Shown here piece after piece: positions 45,601-59,268 of a stretch of 64,000 nucleotides of DNA. The stretch is taken from contig NC_083507.1 of assembly GCF_032362555.1 (NCBI RefSeq), positions 6,389,001 to 6,453,000 on the forward strand, written 5' to 3'. Position 1 is the stretch's first letter; each line of letters starts with the position of its first letter. Made by a program: the position numbers and the translations under genes. Source of the stretch: Amyelois transitella (Eukaryota; Arthropoda; Insecta; Lepidoptera; Pyralidae). The notes below the pieces were generated by a model. That model was not told the origin of the DNA. It ran no database searches and saw nothing but the letters and a program-made list of their open reading frames with translations.

Positions 45601-47229
45601 CGATGAATTCCTAAATTAAGTAATGACGAGACATTTTTCTGTATTGTGAGTATTTTGATGGTAATGACGTAGGCGCAGCCCGGACACCATGAGCTATATC
45701 AACCTATAACTGAATCACGTCTTGCCGTTTTGTTGTATAACATATAGGTCGAATTAAACATGCTCGTAACTTCCATATGTTTAATTCTAAATTGTTTATA
45801 CATTGTAACCTATACCACTTAAATTCCGACCAGTAAGGTCTAAAACATATAATTTTGGTTGACAACGGGATGCAGACATATAAAACTGCTTAAAAACATA
45901 TGTGAAAATCGGAAAATCCTAAGAATCGTAGTCCAACCCAGAGCTCTCCAAGTGTGGAATTGGCCTGTAAGTTTAGGAAACTACTTTTAGGAATAAAGAA
46001 ATTTGCACCCTGAAGTGCTGTAACCGGGGCATTACCATATTAAATACGAAAATGTAATAACTTCACAATCTTCGTACATTCATAATGTTTTCCCACAATT
46101 TGACATTGCAATATGTATTTTGTAGAACCTATCCTTCCTTCGGATAGATTAGAGTAATTTCACTGGAGGTGAGACGTGGCGCGATGATCACCTCACTTGA
46201 CATCGCAACATTGTCGATAATGTGCAACCCTGGTAACATCTGACTCGCTAATGTTCGTGAAGTGGACTTCAGGTGATCACCTCACGTCAAACTCGCAATA
46301 GCTCTTTGAACGTGTATGTTTGTATATGTTACGTCAATATAATAAATATACGTGGGTGGATGAAAAGGCAAGAAAAACCGTTTATATAAATAACTGTCAT
46401 TTTTCTATGCAATACATAAAACTCTGTTACCGTGTGAAACATTCTAATATTGACTTATTTATAAGACTAAATAATTATTTTCTATTTTATATCTCTCTCA
46501 CAGAACGGAATTTAGTCATGCTCAATTTCGGCAGTCATACTTATCTGCAAAGGAAGGTGCTTTGGAAATTCCTATTAAAAGCTAGTTCTTACAGAAATAA
46601 ATGGGAGGGATTTTGTCTCAACATAAATAATAAAGAAAAAACTGAAGTAGCTATTTAAGTCTATAGGCATTATACATTTTTAATTATTTGGGATAAAGTT
46701 TAATTTGATTGTAACTGCTGGTGTTGGATAACTAAACAGAACAGGTATCTTTAATTAACACGAAATAAACGACCTCGATTTTGCAACTACAATGGCTAGC
46801 CCAGCACTATCTTTGTATCTTTTAGATCGAATGATGTCTACAAATTGTGCTGTATTTATTTCCTGTAAAATAAGCGAACAATTAACACTAAAGAATGATA
46901 GAGGCAATATGAACAAAGGATTGGATACTAGTGCAGTGTAAGCCGCACCGCGGCGCGCGCGTACAAAATAAAAATAATGCAGAATGGACAAATCATGTTT
47001 TCAAGAGAGTGAAGCTGACTTTAAATGTTTTATCTTTTTTTCGATTTAAGATAAACTGCTTTTCTAGGTGATACTGCGCAGATAGTGTACTATGTAAACA
47101 TTTTTACAGTCGGCTTGTGAACATTAAATAATGAATGTGTGATTTTTTTATATAAAATACATATTTTATATTTACAGACATAATTCAGATTACTAAGGTA
47201 AAAGCTTAAGTTTGAGTTAATTTTGTACC
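45601..47229. other. Intergenic, no supported gene
   Basis: 46150-46310 has two GATCACCTCAC motifs (46177-46187 and 46273-46283) within a GC-richer patch. The frame 46320-46658 (112 codons, Lys/Tyr/Asn-rich) is not recognised and is typical of AT-rich chance frames. Confidence 0.4.
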
Positions 47230-47417
47230 CGCGCTATATAAGTATATCGACGCGATGTAAGTAGCCGTCGATACGATGTAACTGGCGATAACAGTGCAAC
47301 GACAATGCGACGGTTTTAATTGGCGTCCGTGCAGACTCACATTGACTTGCTCGTTTGCTGCTCGGAACATCAAAACCGATGCAGGTGCGCCGCAGTCAGC
47401 CTGTCAATGCGACATTG
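47230..47417 (+). promoter_or_regulatory. Promoter-like island with possible first exon
   Basis: TATATAAG at 47235-47242 is followed by a CpG-containing stretch (CGACGCGATG, GTCGATACGATG, GCGACGGTTTTAATTGGCGT) and ends in a donor-like ATTG|GTATGT at 47417. Together with the exon candidate at 48118-48223 it makes a coherent gene start on the plus strand. No expression evidence is available. Confidence 0.35.
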
Positions 47418-48117
47418 GTATGTAGGTTTCTCTGAATTTCAGTCATACTGATAAATGCATGTTCGAAACTAACTGTGTCTCAATCGATCCCATTTGATTA
47501 ATATTAAAATCAAATCAGAAAAGTAACTCGTCCACTGTAATCTGTTAATTATTAATTTTTATAATATTATTATATAAAATTATTATTATAAAATCATAAA
47601 AATCATTAATTTAAATAATAAGAGAGTTAAATATAACCTCTGAATATAAATATAAAATTGAAAAGGGTTCCACTTTTTTGATATCAGTAAAAATTTTATA
47701 GACATGTGTGCGACATTTTTAAGTCACATCAATTCATCATTCATCAATCAGTCAAAACAGCAAAAAGTCTAAATTGCGCAAGCAAAGATTTCACGAATTG
47801 GAGCATATAAGCAACAATTACCGACTCAATATCGTTTTAAAACTTATTCGACCCCATAAAAGTAGTATATTAAAATTTTATTGTGTAAAATTGTATAAGT
47901 CAACTGACGTAAGTAGTTGACGAAAACCCGTAATTTTTAATAATTGTAACTTTTAGGACGTTCGTTCGTTAAAATAGTTGTATTCAATAATTAAATGATA
48001 AAAAAAGATTTCAACAATCATAAGTGATCTCCTGAAAGACATCAATTTATGCCAGTATCGATTCCTACTAATAAATGCGGTGTGCTAGAGTACGCGGTCG
48101 TCGCGTACCTTTCGCAG

Positions 48118-48223
48118 AGTGCGTCGTATCCTGACGTGAAATATGGCTGGACACCGAAATGAGAAGTGATCGGGTGCCCGAGTTTCCCACGCCGCTGGTG
48201 CTTCTTGCAGCTGCGACATTATG
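48118..48223 (+). CDS. Candidate first coding exon with signal peptide
   Basis: After an acceptor-like CGTACCTTTCGCAG, a GC-rich 106-base block contains an ATG at 48159 and ends at ATTATG|GTAACC. The 21 complete codons read MRSDRVPEFPTPLVLLAAAT plus Leu: basic start, then a Leu/Ala-rich core, as in a signal peptide. The exon ends in phase 2. An upstream ATG at 48143 opens a 9-codon uORF (MAGHRNEK, stop) that overlaps the main start. No downstream exon was recognised in the remaining 16 kb, so a very long intron would be needed. The product cannot be named; a chance GC-rich frame remains possible. Confidence 0.4.
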
Positions 48224-50420
48224 GTAACCGCATTATACGAGTATGAAAATCGAGAGAATAGGTCAATTTATACTGTGTCACTTAATTTGTTTATTTCAAC
48301 AATAAAATTTGACGTAATGTGCCAGTTTATAACATTGGCTTGCAATATAAAACTTTTAACTTAATTGTTCAATTTCTAATTTGCATACATTTTGCACTTG
48401 TCATAATACTCTTCAGTTTAAAAAAATATTATTAGGTAATCAGCTGTTGTTCGGACCGCTTTTAATTCTTTCTTTTATTGTTTAATTTTATGATTTCATT
48501 AAATTCTACTCTAAAAGTTACATTGGTGTTACGCAACAAAAAATAAAACTAATATAGGTGCCTAACGATTAGTTTTACGTTTACGTTGGTTGCGGTTGAG
48601 AAGCAAAACTTTTAGATGAAACATGAAAAAACAATAAGAGCTTTAAAAATAATTCAGGTTATCATTACTTTTAAGATTTGTATTGTGATTATTCAGATAA
48701 AATAACATTTCAATGGTAATTCATAATGTGATAATACTGATAAGTGTGTTCTATCCGATACCAGTTAGTCAAGTTTGACTCGAATATTAACCAAAATTAT
48801 GCGGCAACGACCTCGTCGCCCTTTTTAATATTCGTAAGCACATCTCTGTTAAACTGGTACTGTACTATTAATTCTTAAATATTTACCGCATAATATCACT
48901 CCCCTAATATATAAGCCTTGGTCTTAGATATAGAGACTATGTGTTTTTTAGTTTTTGAGTAAATCATTTCCTGTTATTAATAAATTATGGAAGGATATGA
49001 ACAGTGAAGTGTCTGTTTAAACGTTTTCTGTTATATTTTTAAATAAAAATAAAGAAAACAGCATCGTATGATCGGTTTTTATTTGTAAATATTGTCTATA
49101 AGGCCGACTGATATTAAGTAGGCTCCTGTCAGAGTTAAAAGATTTTAAAAATTATGTTTTGTTTTTTTTTGTGTTTCTTTTTCAAAAAGCAATCTGTCTG
49201 GCTGATCGTAAGATTTGTAAAGTCATTTAAATTCACAACAGTTGCAACATGTCACTTTCATGCTATTGGGGATAGAGAACTCCAAAAATCGGCAGAATAT
49301 CAAGAATGCAACTAAATTAGTTCAGTCAATTACCACGAAAAAAAAATATTTCTTAAAATCAAGTCCTACGGAAGATATCGCCATGTTTTTTCGCAGTTTT
49401 CAACTTATCAAGGACGGGTATTGTATCCCTTAAACATTGTCAAACACTGATAAAGAAACATATGATTTGTTCGATCAGAGCCAATCATGTGTCCGTTTCG
49501 AAATAAGCCAAGATTGCCCTACATTGCAGGTGCATGCACAAAAAAGAGAAACTGCCGTGTTGCGGTGTTCGAAAGAAAATCTTATTATAGACGTAAGGGG
49601 CGATATTCGAGACAGTATTGGCTCAAAATATAGGAAATATAGAACTAGCTCCCTATGTTTTAAAATACAATTTGTGAACGTCTTTAAATGTATAAAAAAT
49701 TGCATTTTATGAATTTATAAATCTGCAGTTCAAAGAACGAAAAAAGATATTAATTATAGCGTCAGATATAAATTACATTTTACAAATAATGACTAGTAAG
49801 ATGGTAGAAGAAGATAAGATGGTTATATGACAGGAAAACGGAATGAAATCAAATGCATAATTTACTATGGAAACCCAAGATGTATGATATGAGCTTCCCA
49901 AGTGAAAAGTATTTCTTAATGAATATTTTTTTTAATTTTCAGTAACACATTTTTGTACACTTGTTATTTTGATTCATTGTGCTCCAGTTACAAAATTCTC
50001 CCTCCGATTTGGATCCGGTTGACTCGGGTTTCGTGCCATGCGCACCTCCACTCACTTATGGTGTTACGAGTAAACCACTGTTATTTATAAAACGCTCCTT
50101 AACAGACGTTATCTTGATTAATATCGTGTGGATACTCAGGGTGAAGCATTCGCATGATTGCTTTAAGTTAAACTTTTAATGTGTTAATAACAGTTTTGTT
50201 TAACGAAAGGAAATTTGCTACTGTAGATCAAAATATTCAAAAATATTTTTTACTTTTATCAATCAAGCGACTAAGGCGGTAAGTAGGTAGAGCTTCGCGC
50301 TTTGAGTTTAGTGTTATACAGTAAAGGCATGAGAAAAGTACGAAAACAAAATACAATAGTTGAAGTTGATCTACTTCTGTAGAAAATTATATAATACTCG
50401 TATTATAAGTCTTCTCTTCC
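48224..50420. other. AT-rich stretch, no recognised gene
   Basis: The frame 49437-49712 lacks an ATG at its start. Part of it is flanked by an acceptor-like CTACATTGCAG and a donor-like GAC|GTAAGG (about 49530-49591), but it resembles no domain I know. Confidence 0.4.
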
Positions 50421-50627
50421 ATCCTACTACTATTATAAAGGCGAAAGTTTGTATGGATGTATGGATGTTTGTTACTCTTTCACGCAAAAACTACTGAACC
50501 GATTACCATGAAATTTGGTATGTAGGTAGCTGAAGACCCAGAATAACAAATAGGCTACTTTTTATCCCAGAGTTCCCGCGGGATTGATAGGGTTTCCATG
50601 CGGACGAAGTCGCGGGCGGCCTCTAGT
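50421..50627 (-). repeat. RTE-like tail, third near-identical copy
   Basis: Inverted relative to 28887-29090 and, by eye, differing from that copy by about one base (TTTGTTATT for TGTGTTATT), including the same CATCCATACATC duplication and the TAGTAGGAT end. Confidence 0.9.
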
Positions 50628-53390
50628 TCTTTAATAACATAAAGACCAGTGGCTCTAAGAAAAACAAAAGTCAGCCTACACGCGCAACTAGTTTGGATTA
50701 GAGATTTTTACTCATGAAATTTAAGTTAATGATTACGATACGGCATACAGCATCACCAATTATTTTGATAAATGCTATTTTGGTTTTCTATTCATCAAAC
50801 AGCTATACCAAAATTACTGTAGGAAGTGAAATATAAACAATTTGTAATTTCCGGCATTTTATTCAATAAGATGCGACCATATATGGTACAAGATAATTGA
50901 AATGTGAAAACGAACATATTAATCTTCTCGTCTTGATTGAGGCCTTAACATGCAGAGTATCAGTACCAGAAATGTAATTTGATACAAGTACCTGCACTTG
51001 TTAGCCATAGCGGTATTTCATGTGTTGTCGATATATGTACATAGGTATACGACAATTTTTTTTTGCATGTAGAGGTATACTCGAAAAAGAAAAATGAAAA
51101 GCAATAATATAATTTTAATAATTAAAGAATTATATAATTATTTACAATATTGACCAAATCAATGAACAAGCAATTTTGAAAGTGACTATAAAAATATATT
51201 GTTTATACATACTATTTTTATTGATCTTTTTGACTGTTTGTTAGCATTCGAAAATAATTTCTTACTAAATAAAACTTTGACATGTGTTCGCTAGTTCGCA
51301 GCAGAATAAATGAGGATGCTAATTGATTAGTGAATACCCGAATTCGATTATGTTGAGTAATAAAGCACGCATTCAACAGCGGCAAATTGGTACGAAGCAG
51401 TCTGACAGGTGTGAGGCGGCAATCGGCTTAGAAAACACGCCATTGTGGGCGTCTTCGAAAACGAAAGTAAACATACATGCTAACATTTAACGCGGTTACT
51501 TTAGAAAATATATATTGATTGATCTTACTGCTTCTTATTTTACTAAAAAATGTTGCGCTACTTTAATTTCTGAATACGATTTGGCCATGCTGTTCTTGAA
51601 TTAACTTATTCGAGCTATCAATATTGAAGTCACATTTATTGAACATTCCGGTAGTACTTTTCGTTCCCAATCATCCTCGGTTAGATACTATTAAATACTA
51701 AAAACTTGTCTCCTACCATTGTTTAGTAAGTATTCACATGAACCTTCAATTTAATATTAATAGTAAACGGTTAATACATCACGGCTGTCAAATTATTACG
51801 CTGTTTGTATAGGGACTGAAAGCACGAATGGCTCATGCCGCCATTCGCAAATTACTTTACTCTTGTGACAATTAAATGTATCACAATTATAAATTGCTGT
51901 ATTTTTTTTTAAACCTAACATTTTATTGTGATGTAATGTATTTCTACGGATATTTTTTAGCATCGGAATAAATACACAAGCAAAATTAAGTAAGGCTATT
52001 AATTTACTCTCCTATTTTTACTGAAAATATACCTGTGTAGCAACTATACATACATACAACAACGAATCTTGTGTAATGGTTGAGTTAAATTATGCTCTGG
52101 TATCCCACAGTGTAAAAATACAAATTCATAGCATTAAAATTATTAATACAATATTGTTAAAATTAAAACTTATCACTTTAATTAAATACTTAAACTAAAC
52201 ACTACTTTAAAAACATAAGTATTCTCTGCTTAGTGACAGTAACCGAAATTGCAAAATGAAGCCTTTTCTTAAAGGTGCAGTTTGAATACGGTGCCCCATT
52301 GTTCCTATATACAATGTACTTTCTATATAAATGTATATAAAATGTACTTACCATCCAATAGAAATAGTAGTGCCATTAAATACATACCAATATAAATAGT
52401 ACATATCCATGTGTGACTTGCAATTAGAAACATGAAGCGTATAATATATCGCGAGAGCGCGCCGCGGTCGCACCAATCGCATTAATATACTAGGAATTGA
52501 TACTCAAATTTATTATCCCTACGTTTAATTACGTCTAATGTAAGATCGTTCGAGTGAAAGTCTTAATCTTGCAGCGTAGACAATTTTACTATTAGAGGAG
52601 GCATACACATATTGAGGATTTAAAAGAAATAGCGAATATAATTGCTGGGAAATGTGTTCATCTCTATAATAATGTAATAGTGCTCACATACGCGTGTATA
52701 TGTGCTATAGTATAATTTAACTATGAAAAAAAATAGCAAATATTGATTTCATTAACCTAAATATCTGTTTTGTTGTTATGTAATCGCCCTAGAATACTAA
52801 GCTCTTCTATAAATGTTTGTACGAGTATAAAGCCATCATTGGTAGCATTTTAATTATACTTCATCATCATTTCCTTGAAGAGTAGCTGTAAAATTTTAAT
52901 TACACAATCACTTGAAATATAACCGATGTAGATAACTATCAGGGTATATGTTAACTGCGACCTAAACCAAAGTTAATCAAGATATTTATACTGATCATAA
53001 ATGGTAAATGAAAGTCCGATGCTCTTGCTTTCAAACGGAGCTATATGCAATATTTCAATATACGTTTAGGTATATTTGAAGCAAAATGTTCAGTTAACAT
53101 AAGAACCTTTGTTTGGGTTCCGACAGAAAGTCGTATTTTGAACAACTTTCGCTTAACTGACCATGTGTAACAATATCTATTACGAGAGGCGGACACCATC
53201 CAATAGTTGTATTATATATAAATGCAATGTATGTTTCTTTTTTAAAATTTACGTATCGTGAAAGTGTTATTTCTTTTATGTAATGTGGTCTTAGTTAGAA
53301 ATTGAATAACGGTTTTGAAAATATATCCATTGATATAATTTTAAATTTTGCTTAAATTCTTAATAATTTGTTAATGTGAAGTGTTCACAT
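50628..53390. other. Gene desert with one GC-richer island
   Basis: 51370-51480 (AACAGCGGCAAATTGGTACG, GACAGGTGTGAGGCGGCAAT) is non-repetitive and GC-richer; it contains AGGTGTGA, a T-box-like core. 52450-52480 (GCGAGAGCGCGCCGCGGTCG) is another short GC patch. No exon is supported. Confidence 0.4.
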
Positions 53391-53394
53391 ACAA

Positions 53395-53500
53395 GCGTTC
53401 AGCTGTTTGGCTAAATGATAGAATTGAGATTCAAATAGTGACAGGTTGCTAGCCCATCATCGTCTAAATGATGAATCCCAAGTTTATATAAGCCTATACA
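53395..53500 (+). repeat. SINE fragment (TTGCGGGG family)
   Basis: GTTCAGCTGTTTGGCTAAAT, GATAGAATTGAGATTCAAAT, AGTGACAGGTTGCTAGCCCA and AATCCCAAGTTTATATAAGC. Confidence 0.75.
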
Positions 53501-56410
53501 ATTTATTCAATTTTAATTCCTCATTTCATTTTGAGCAATTCACTTTAGCAAATATTTTTCGTTACACTACCTGAAGCTTAGAGTTGTATTAGTGAGAGAT
53601 TAAATACAGGTGTTAGGCTGTTTTCACGGTGCAGATGGATTCAGTAATAACTCTCAAGTCGTGATCTCACTTGCATCAATTTATTTCGCCATTAATAGTT
53701 TGTCCTTATTTATAGGTATTATCTGGTTTCTCGTCTATCGGACGGTATATTTCACAACGATGCAGTTAACATCATTTGCATATTCTGTGGTGTCGAAGCT
53801 ACGTTGCCTGCAACCGTAGGCAAACTACAAAGTAAGGACACAGCAGAAACTTCACTTTATATAATGCGTGTAAAGTAACAAAAAGTATTGAGATCATATT
53901 AAGAATTGTATAATGTAAAGAAATATAGAGCTCTGACTGCTTTAATGCCATTTAATTAGACCGTTATGAATCATTGTATAATATTCTTAGTAGTTTCAAT
54001 ATTACAGTTATCAACATTTATTAATTTAGTAAATATAAATATGTATAATGTAACAAACTATATCGCAATTAATATTTGCACGCATATCTTATAAGATAGT
54101 TGATTAGTAATTTCTTCGCTCTATAGTTTCTGTATGTTTTAACCACACAGCTTGCAAGTATACCCTATTGCTACGTAATGTATGTAACTTAGGTATCTTA
54201 CGAACCATTTATGGGACGGGGAACATATTCGCCGGCAACATAAAGTTTGCACGTTAAATATATTTCCATTATCTCATATGGGTTTTGCTAGTATCAGTTG
54301 TAAAATATTCACTGAAACTGCCTATTGTGCTTACAAAATTACTTCATTTGCTTACATTACTTTTAATTACATATCCCAGGTTTAGTTTTCAAATTAATCT
54401 AATAATCTAGGTACCGATTATGTTGTAGGTATTCATATCATTTTCATATGAATTAATGATTTGTTAAAACAAAAGCATACCTACGTGAATTTCTTTAACA
54501 TAATCTACTTCTACAATAGGATTATGTGTTAGTTAGTTCATAGTTAGAGAAGCTGATATATAAATGTGAAATTTATTGTATGAAAATTAAATTAAAGAAA
54601 AGATCGGATTATTTGTTGCATTTTTTAAAATAAAACAATTCATAAATTAAATTCTTACTGAATTTAAAATAACCATCAACGATAAACTAATTAAGATTTG
54701 GTATGACATTATCTACTTCACATCAAATATACTACTACATTAAAAATGTTGTCCAACTAACTCTATTTTATAAACCAAAGCACTCGATAATCAGCGACAC
54801 AGTATTTATTATAATCGAGCATTTGCGGCAATCACAGCCACATCCTGATTATTCCGAAGGCTATTCATAAATTCTTGTGTAGGTACTATAGGTCCGATCG
54901 ACATTCGCACGGACGCGGGGATGATCCAGATTCGCGGGTCCTTTCACCGACCAACCTTGAGCACCGTCCCAGGACTGGCCATTACAGACACACTGTTGTT
55001 AATGTCCTATCGATTAACATAGATCGCCACTAAAAGATTTAGTGCGCTGCGGCACAGAGCGCGACCACCAACATGGCATTGCATTCGTACCTACACTTTA
55101 AACGCTATTGTGTTTAATATTTGCTCACTTAGTACTTAAAAAGATTTACTGATTTATTACCGATTGCAGTAAAATATATAATAGTTATTAAAAATAACCC
55201 GGTTACTTCGCCGTTATTGTATTCTTTATTTTAAGACTTAAGCATAAAACTGAGGTTTATTATAATTGCCAATGCACGACGTCGAATATCGCGCTCCAAA
55301 TATTCTGAACTCATCAAGTGTAAAGGTAGCAGAAACGGAGATATCTGCCAATTAAAATACGCATGAAGACGTCCGCGGCTTCACCAAATCTAGTTAGACC
55401 CGACTGTGACGAACTTCTTTGCAATTTAAATCAATAAACATGATCATTACTTTTATGGATTTATCACATTTAATTGAGCGGTACCCTGCCGCTACTTCTG
55501 AAATAACCATATTGGTAAGACATGTCATATCACTGATTAATGCTTAAATTTGTAGTTAAAAAGAAGCTATTCGTGATAAAAATATTTGTGTTATCTAAAA
55601 TTACGATTATTCTTACATCAAAATATGTTTTTGCACTGTTTATACTTACTCGAAGGTATGGGAAGGATTGGTTTGGTAATCGACCTTGTCTATTGGTGTC
55701 CGTTACTAATATAAATTGGGATTTTTACTTAGACAAAGCCGTAATATAGTGAAACTCAACAAAAGAAGCTTAATTTGTTTGACATCATCATAAACAGCTC
55801 AGAAATATCTATCTATCGAAATCATTATTTAAGAAACTACCTAAAACTTCAACGATAATGCACTAGCTAAAAAAATTATACTTTGCATTCTCACCAAGTA
55901 TACTTGCTGATGATTATAAGGTTTAATTACTGAAAGCGATTTTAAAACACACGCCATCCACGTTTTTAGCATTCGCCCATCACATTACAAAGGTTCCCAT
56001 AAAGAATGGAATGACAATTGTTATTTGCCTGTGCTGTGACACTTAACACGGCGACTTTCGTAATGAATATAGCCAAATTACAATTCTTAAGAAAAGCAAC
56101 TACGCTTTTGCAGAACCGGAATCGTTCGTTTAATTGAAGGGTTTATTCGTCGAGACTGTTTATCAAGGTAATTGCCGCCAGTTTTAAGTGAAAACATTTA
56201 TATGTTTTAATAACTTTCCTTTAAAGTGCTCCAGTTATTGACATGTGCATATGCGGCACCATTTATAACTTGAACGTTTATGATGTTAAATCAAGTTAAC
56301 TCTTTGTGTATCCATTGTTGGCTATATCTTCTGGTTAACAAGGCCTAATCTATTGCTATCTCTAAACCTAAAGTTTATTGTTAAGGTAAACGTAGTTTTC
56401 GAATGCTGAA
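53501..56410. other. Gene desert with non-repetitive islands
   Basis: 54890-55080 (GATCGACATTCGCACGGACG, TGCGCTGCGGCACAGAGCGC) and 55960-56170 are GC-richer and unlike the repeat families here. They could be regulatory or undetected exons. No frame in them is convincing. Confidence 0.35.
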
Positions 56411-56412
56411 AC

Positions 56413-56452
56413 TATTTGCTCTGTCTACCCCGTAATTGTTAAAGACGTGATA
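56413..56452 (-). repeat. SINE head fragment, reverse
   Basis: TTTGCTCTGTCTACCCCGTA then AAGACGTGATATA is the complement of the TATCAC...GGGGTAGACAGAGC head. Confidence 0.55.
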
Positions 56453-56739
56453 TACAAATATAATGCCTGCATTGTATATTTTGTGTTTGGAATATAAGTA
56501 ATTGTAACCATTATATTATTTACTGTTGATGATGATCGATGTTGTTGAGATGATATCAAATGAAATCAATTTTATTTTTCACTTTCTTACAATTACTCAA
56601 ATATACGATTATTTTGTTTTTGCAAAGCCAAATAGAAAATTAATGGTCTACCGAAAAGCAGTTAAAAATCAGGCGCTTATTATGCAATGTGCTTCCACGT
56701 AAACACTGTAGTTGCTAGCCCTATTGTCAATTCTGCACT

Positions 56740-56950
56740 GTCCTTATTTGGTGCCGTGAGCGACTCGCACGCCGCCGAGCTGGCTAGCGCAGCACTTAAG
56801 GCCTGAGCATACATATTATAAGCAGCTCCGAAGTAATGTAGTTTGAAAGCGGGTCCACACTTAGTTGTGAAGCAAGGAACTCTTCGAACTCTTCGAACGT
56901 GGGCCGGCGCTCGAACTACTCTGCCGCCGCGCCGTTGTGTGATTATGAAG
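56740..56950. other. GC-rich island
   Basis: GCGACTCGCACGCCGCCGAG, then CTTCGAACTCTTCGAACGTG, GGCCGGCGCTCGAAC and TGCCGCCGCGCCGTTG. It contains two adjacent TTCGAA palindromes. Promoter-like composition; no supported exon. Confidence 0.3.
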
Positions 56951-57244
56951 AGTTTATTGTATTTTTATTATCTTGGGCCTGCTGCCAAACTGCTCTACTT
57001 CTGAACTGTTTTTAGTGTGCTAGGGCCTTAATACTGATGTGCGCTGTGATAAATTAGGCACGGTACACTACAGAACCTATCTCGAGTCTAGTAATCTAAA
57101 TTGCAACATGGGGCTCGTTTTCACGTAAATATTAGTTCATAGAAATCGTGGAACAATATGAATAGGGCTATTCCAACTCTTTAAGGTCATAATAGGTGAC
57201 TAAGGGAATACACATTAAACCAGTACAATATTTTTACCATACCA

Positions 57245-57420
57245 TATAAGTTAGGTTCCCCTGCAAAGTTTGTGTAGTTCAGATGGAAGTCGCTTCGTGT
57301 AAAACCTGGCTTACACAATCCAGTATCGTTGTCAAAAGATACTCCGTGGGCTTATATGCAGAAGAGATTATAAGGATGTAACCGGATGTAACGCCAGGTG
57401 GAAGAAGGAGCTCTATATAT
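57245..57420 (+). repeat. 3' part of tRNA-headed SINE
   Basis: AGGTTCCCCTGCAAAGTTTG, GATGGAAGTCGCTTCGTGTA, AAACCTGGCTTACACAATCC and ACCGGATGTAACGCCAGGTG match the 3' portion of 25497-25815. Confidence 0.7.
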
Positions 57421-59110
57421 CTGTTTCTATTAAGATATTCCATTAAAGTTATCTACAAATCACAATCTGGAGATCAAAGCTATGATTTTAAATGCAGAGA
57501 AACAGCATCTCAATGGGCTTGATTATTTATGAGATAGTTCATTAAAGATAAACTATTATACTATTCAAATCTAGGAAGGTTCGCCGTGCCTATTCTAATT
57601 CACTTTATTGTTTCATTGCACACATAAATTACCTTAACTTGCAATATTTAAAACAGAATTACGTAATACTTAGTACGTACAATTTCTAGCCTTTGTGTTT
57701 ATATTTAGCCGATATATTTTCTTACATAAGCTTAATTCGTATCTTTTTATATACTTACTAGGAGACTCCTGAAGATCGAGACCAGTCTTATAGTTTTTCT
57801 ACTTATAATATTAATATGGATATCTATCCACACGGAAAAAGTGACGTTTCAACATTAGGATATATCTCGTGCCCCGAAGTATAGCGATAGAGAAGCGACC
57901 GAAAACAAGCGCAGTTCAGATAGAGATGCAAACTTATGTGAATTATGATTTTTATTAGATTCCCATGTGAGCGAAGTCTCGGGCCAGCGAAACTACATAT
58001 TTTTGCACTAATAAGATTAAAATATATGTTTATAAATATAGCTAAATAAATCAAAGCAGTCGTTACTTTTCAAGAAAATCTAAATCAAACTCAAAAAAGT
58101 TGGCATTCAGAAAAGCCATAGAAAAATGTTCGTTAAAAAAACAAGAGCGCAACGAGTTAGTTTCACTTATGATTAATTTGACCGAGCACGGTGGCCACGA
58201 CAAAGATCGAGCGTGGCTGCAGCTCGAGTGATCTGATTTTCTATAAAACGTCGTCGTTTTTTGATGTCGTCGGCTGCCAGCTCCCGCGGCGTGACCGATG
58301 TCTGTGTGCACAACTCAATTAATTATCTCTAATAGAAAAATTACATGTTATCTTAATAATAGCCCTCCAAAGCGGTCCGTACTTAGTCCGTGAAGCGGTG
58401 CCTAAGTTAGCCATATAAAGGGCGAAGAAGAAAAAAAAGTCTTCTGACGTGATGGTTTCCACACACACACACACACTGTTTTTGCAGGATACATTTATTT
58501 ATTTTTAGCTGTGGGTACAAAAGATGCAGACTTAAATAAAAGTTTAAGTGCAAGTGAATTTCATACTTTATGTTTAAATACTTAAAAGCGCTTGAGGTAT
58601 AGAATTCTAAAAATTTTATTGGTTATTTATTTGACTTTTATTAAATATTTCACTCTGAGATTTTTATTTCACTAATACTAATATGTCTTAACTAATTAAA
58701 TAAATTATGTGATTAAGAAAGTTAAGTCGAAGATACTATGGAAATATCCATTATTTATTATATCACGAAAATGATAACTTTTTCTACTAATAGATAAATT
58801 GGTAATAAGTCGACGTAATTAATTTCCTTTTCAATCGAGAATTGATATATTGATTAAAGCTATCGAGCATGCCACTAGCACACAGCCAAACGAGAATTCG
58901 TTAGCTACCCACTTGACTGGAAAATCAATCTCTGTTGCTTTTTAACGTTACGTGAAATTGTGCGACCAAAAAAATTTAAGGTCGCGCCGCGCACGCCGGC
59001 AACTTGTTGCTGTGACTGAGAGCTGTCTCACGTGGCATTAGAAACAAATACCACAGTCTCGTTCGATTTAACTCAAGCAATACAATAATAAGGTATACTT
59101 AGTCTTAAAA
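57421..59110. other. Intergenic, (CA)n and GC patches
   Basis: (AC)8 at 58461-58476. 58180-58315 and 58975-59040 are GC-rich patches (GGTCGCGCCGCGCACGCCGG). The minus frame 58063-58311 has no ATG-supported domain. Confidence 0.35.
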
Positions 59111-59114
59111 TTAT

Positions 59115-59268
59115 AACAGACTATATCTTGCGCGGGGCTTCACTTCCGTGGAAAATTCTAATCTATAGCTGTGTCAATTTTCGTGAAAATAGTCCAGTAG
59201 TTTTTGAGTTTTATCGCTACAAAAAAGCAAATCTTTTCTCTTCATTAAATATTAGTATGGATTAGTGT
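59115..59268 (+). repeat. LINE 3'-end fragment (RTE-like)
   Basis: GCGCGGGGCTTCACTTCCGT, TAATCTATAGCTGTGTCAAT, TTTCGTGAAAATAGTCCAGT and ATTAAATATTAGTATGGATT. Confidence 0.6.

Noticed and set aside
49437..49712. Possible exon with ETAVLRCSKENLIIDVRG
   Set aside because: I considered a lectin-like or receptor exon downstream of 48118-48223, but the residues do not fit a family and the frame begins at TTG.
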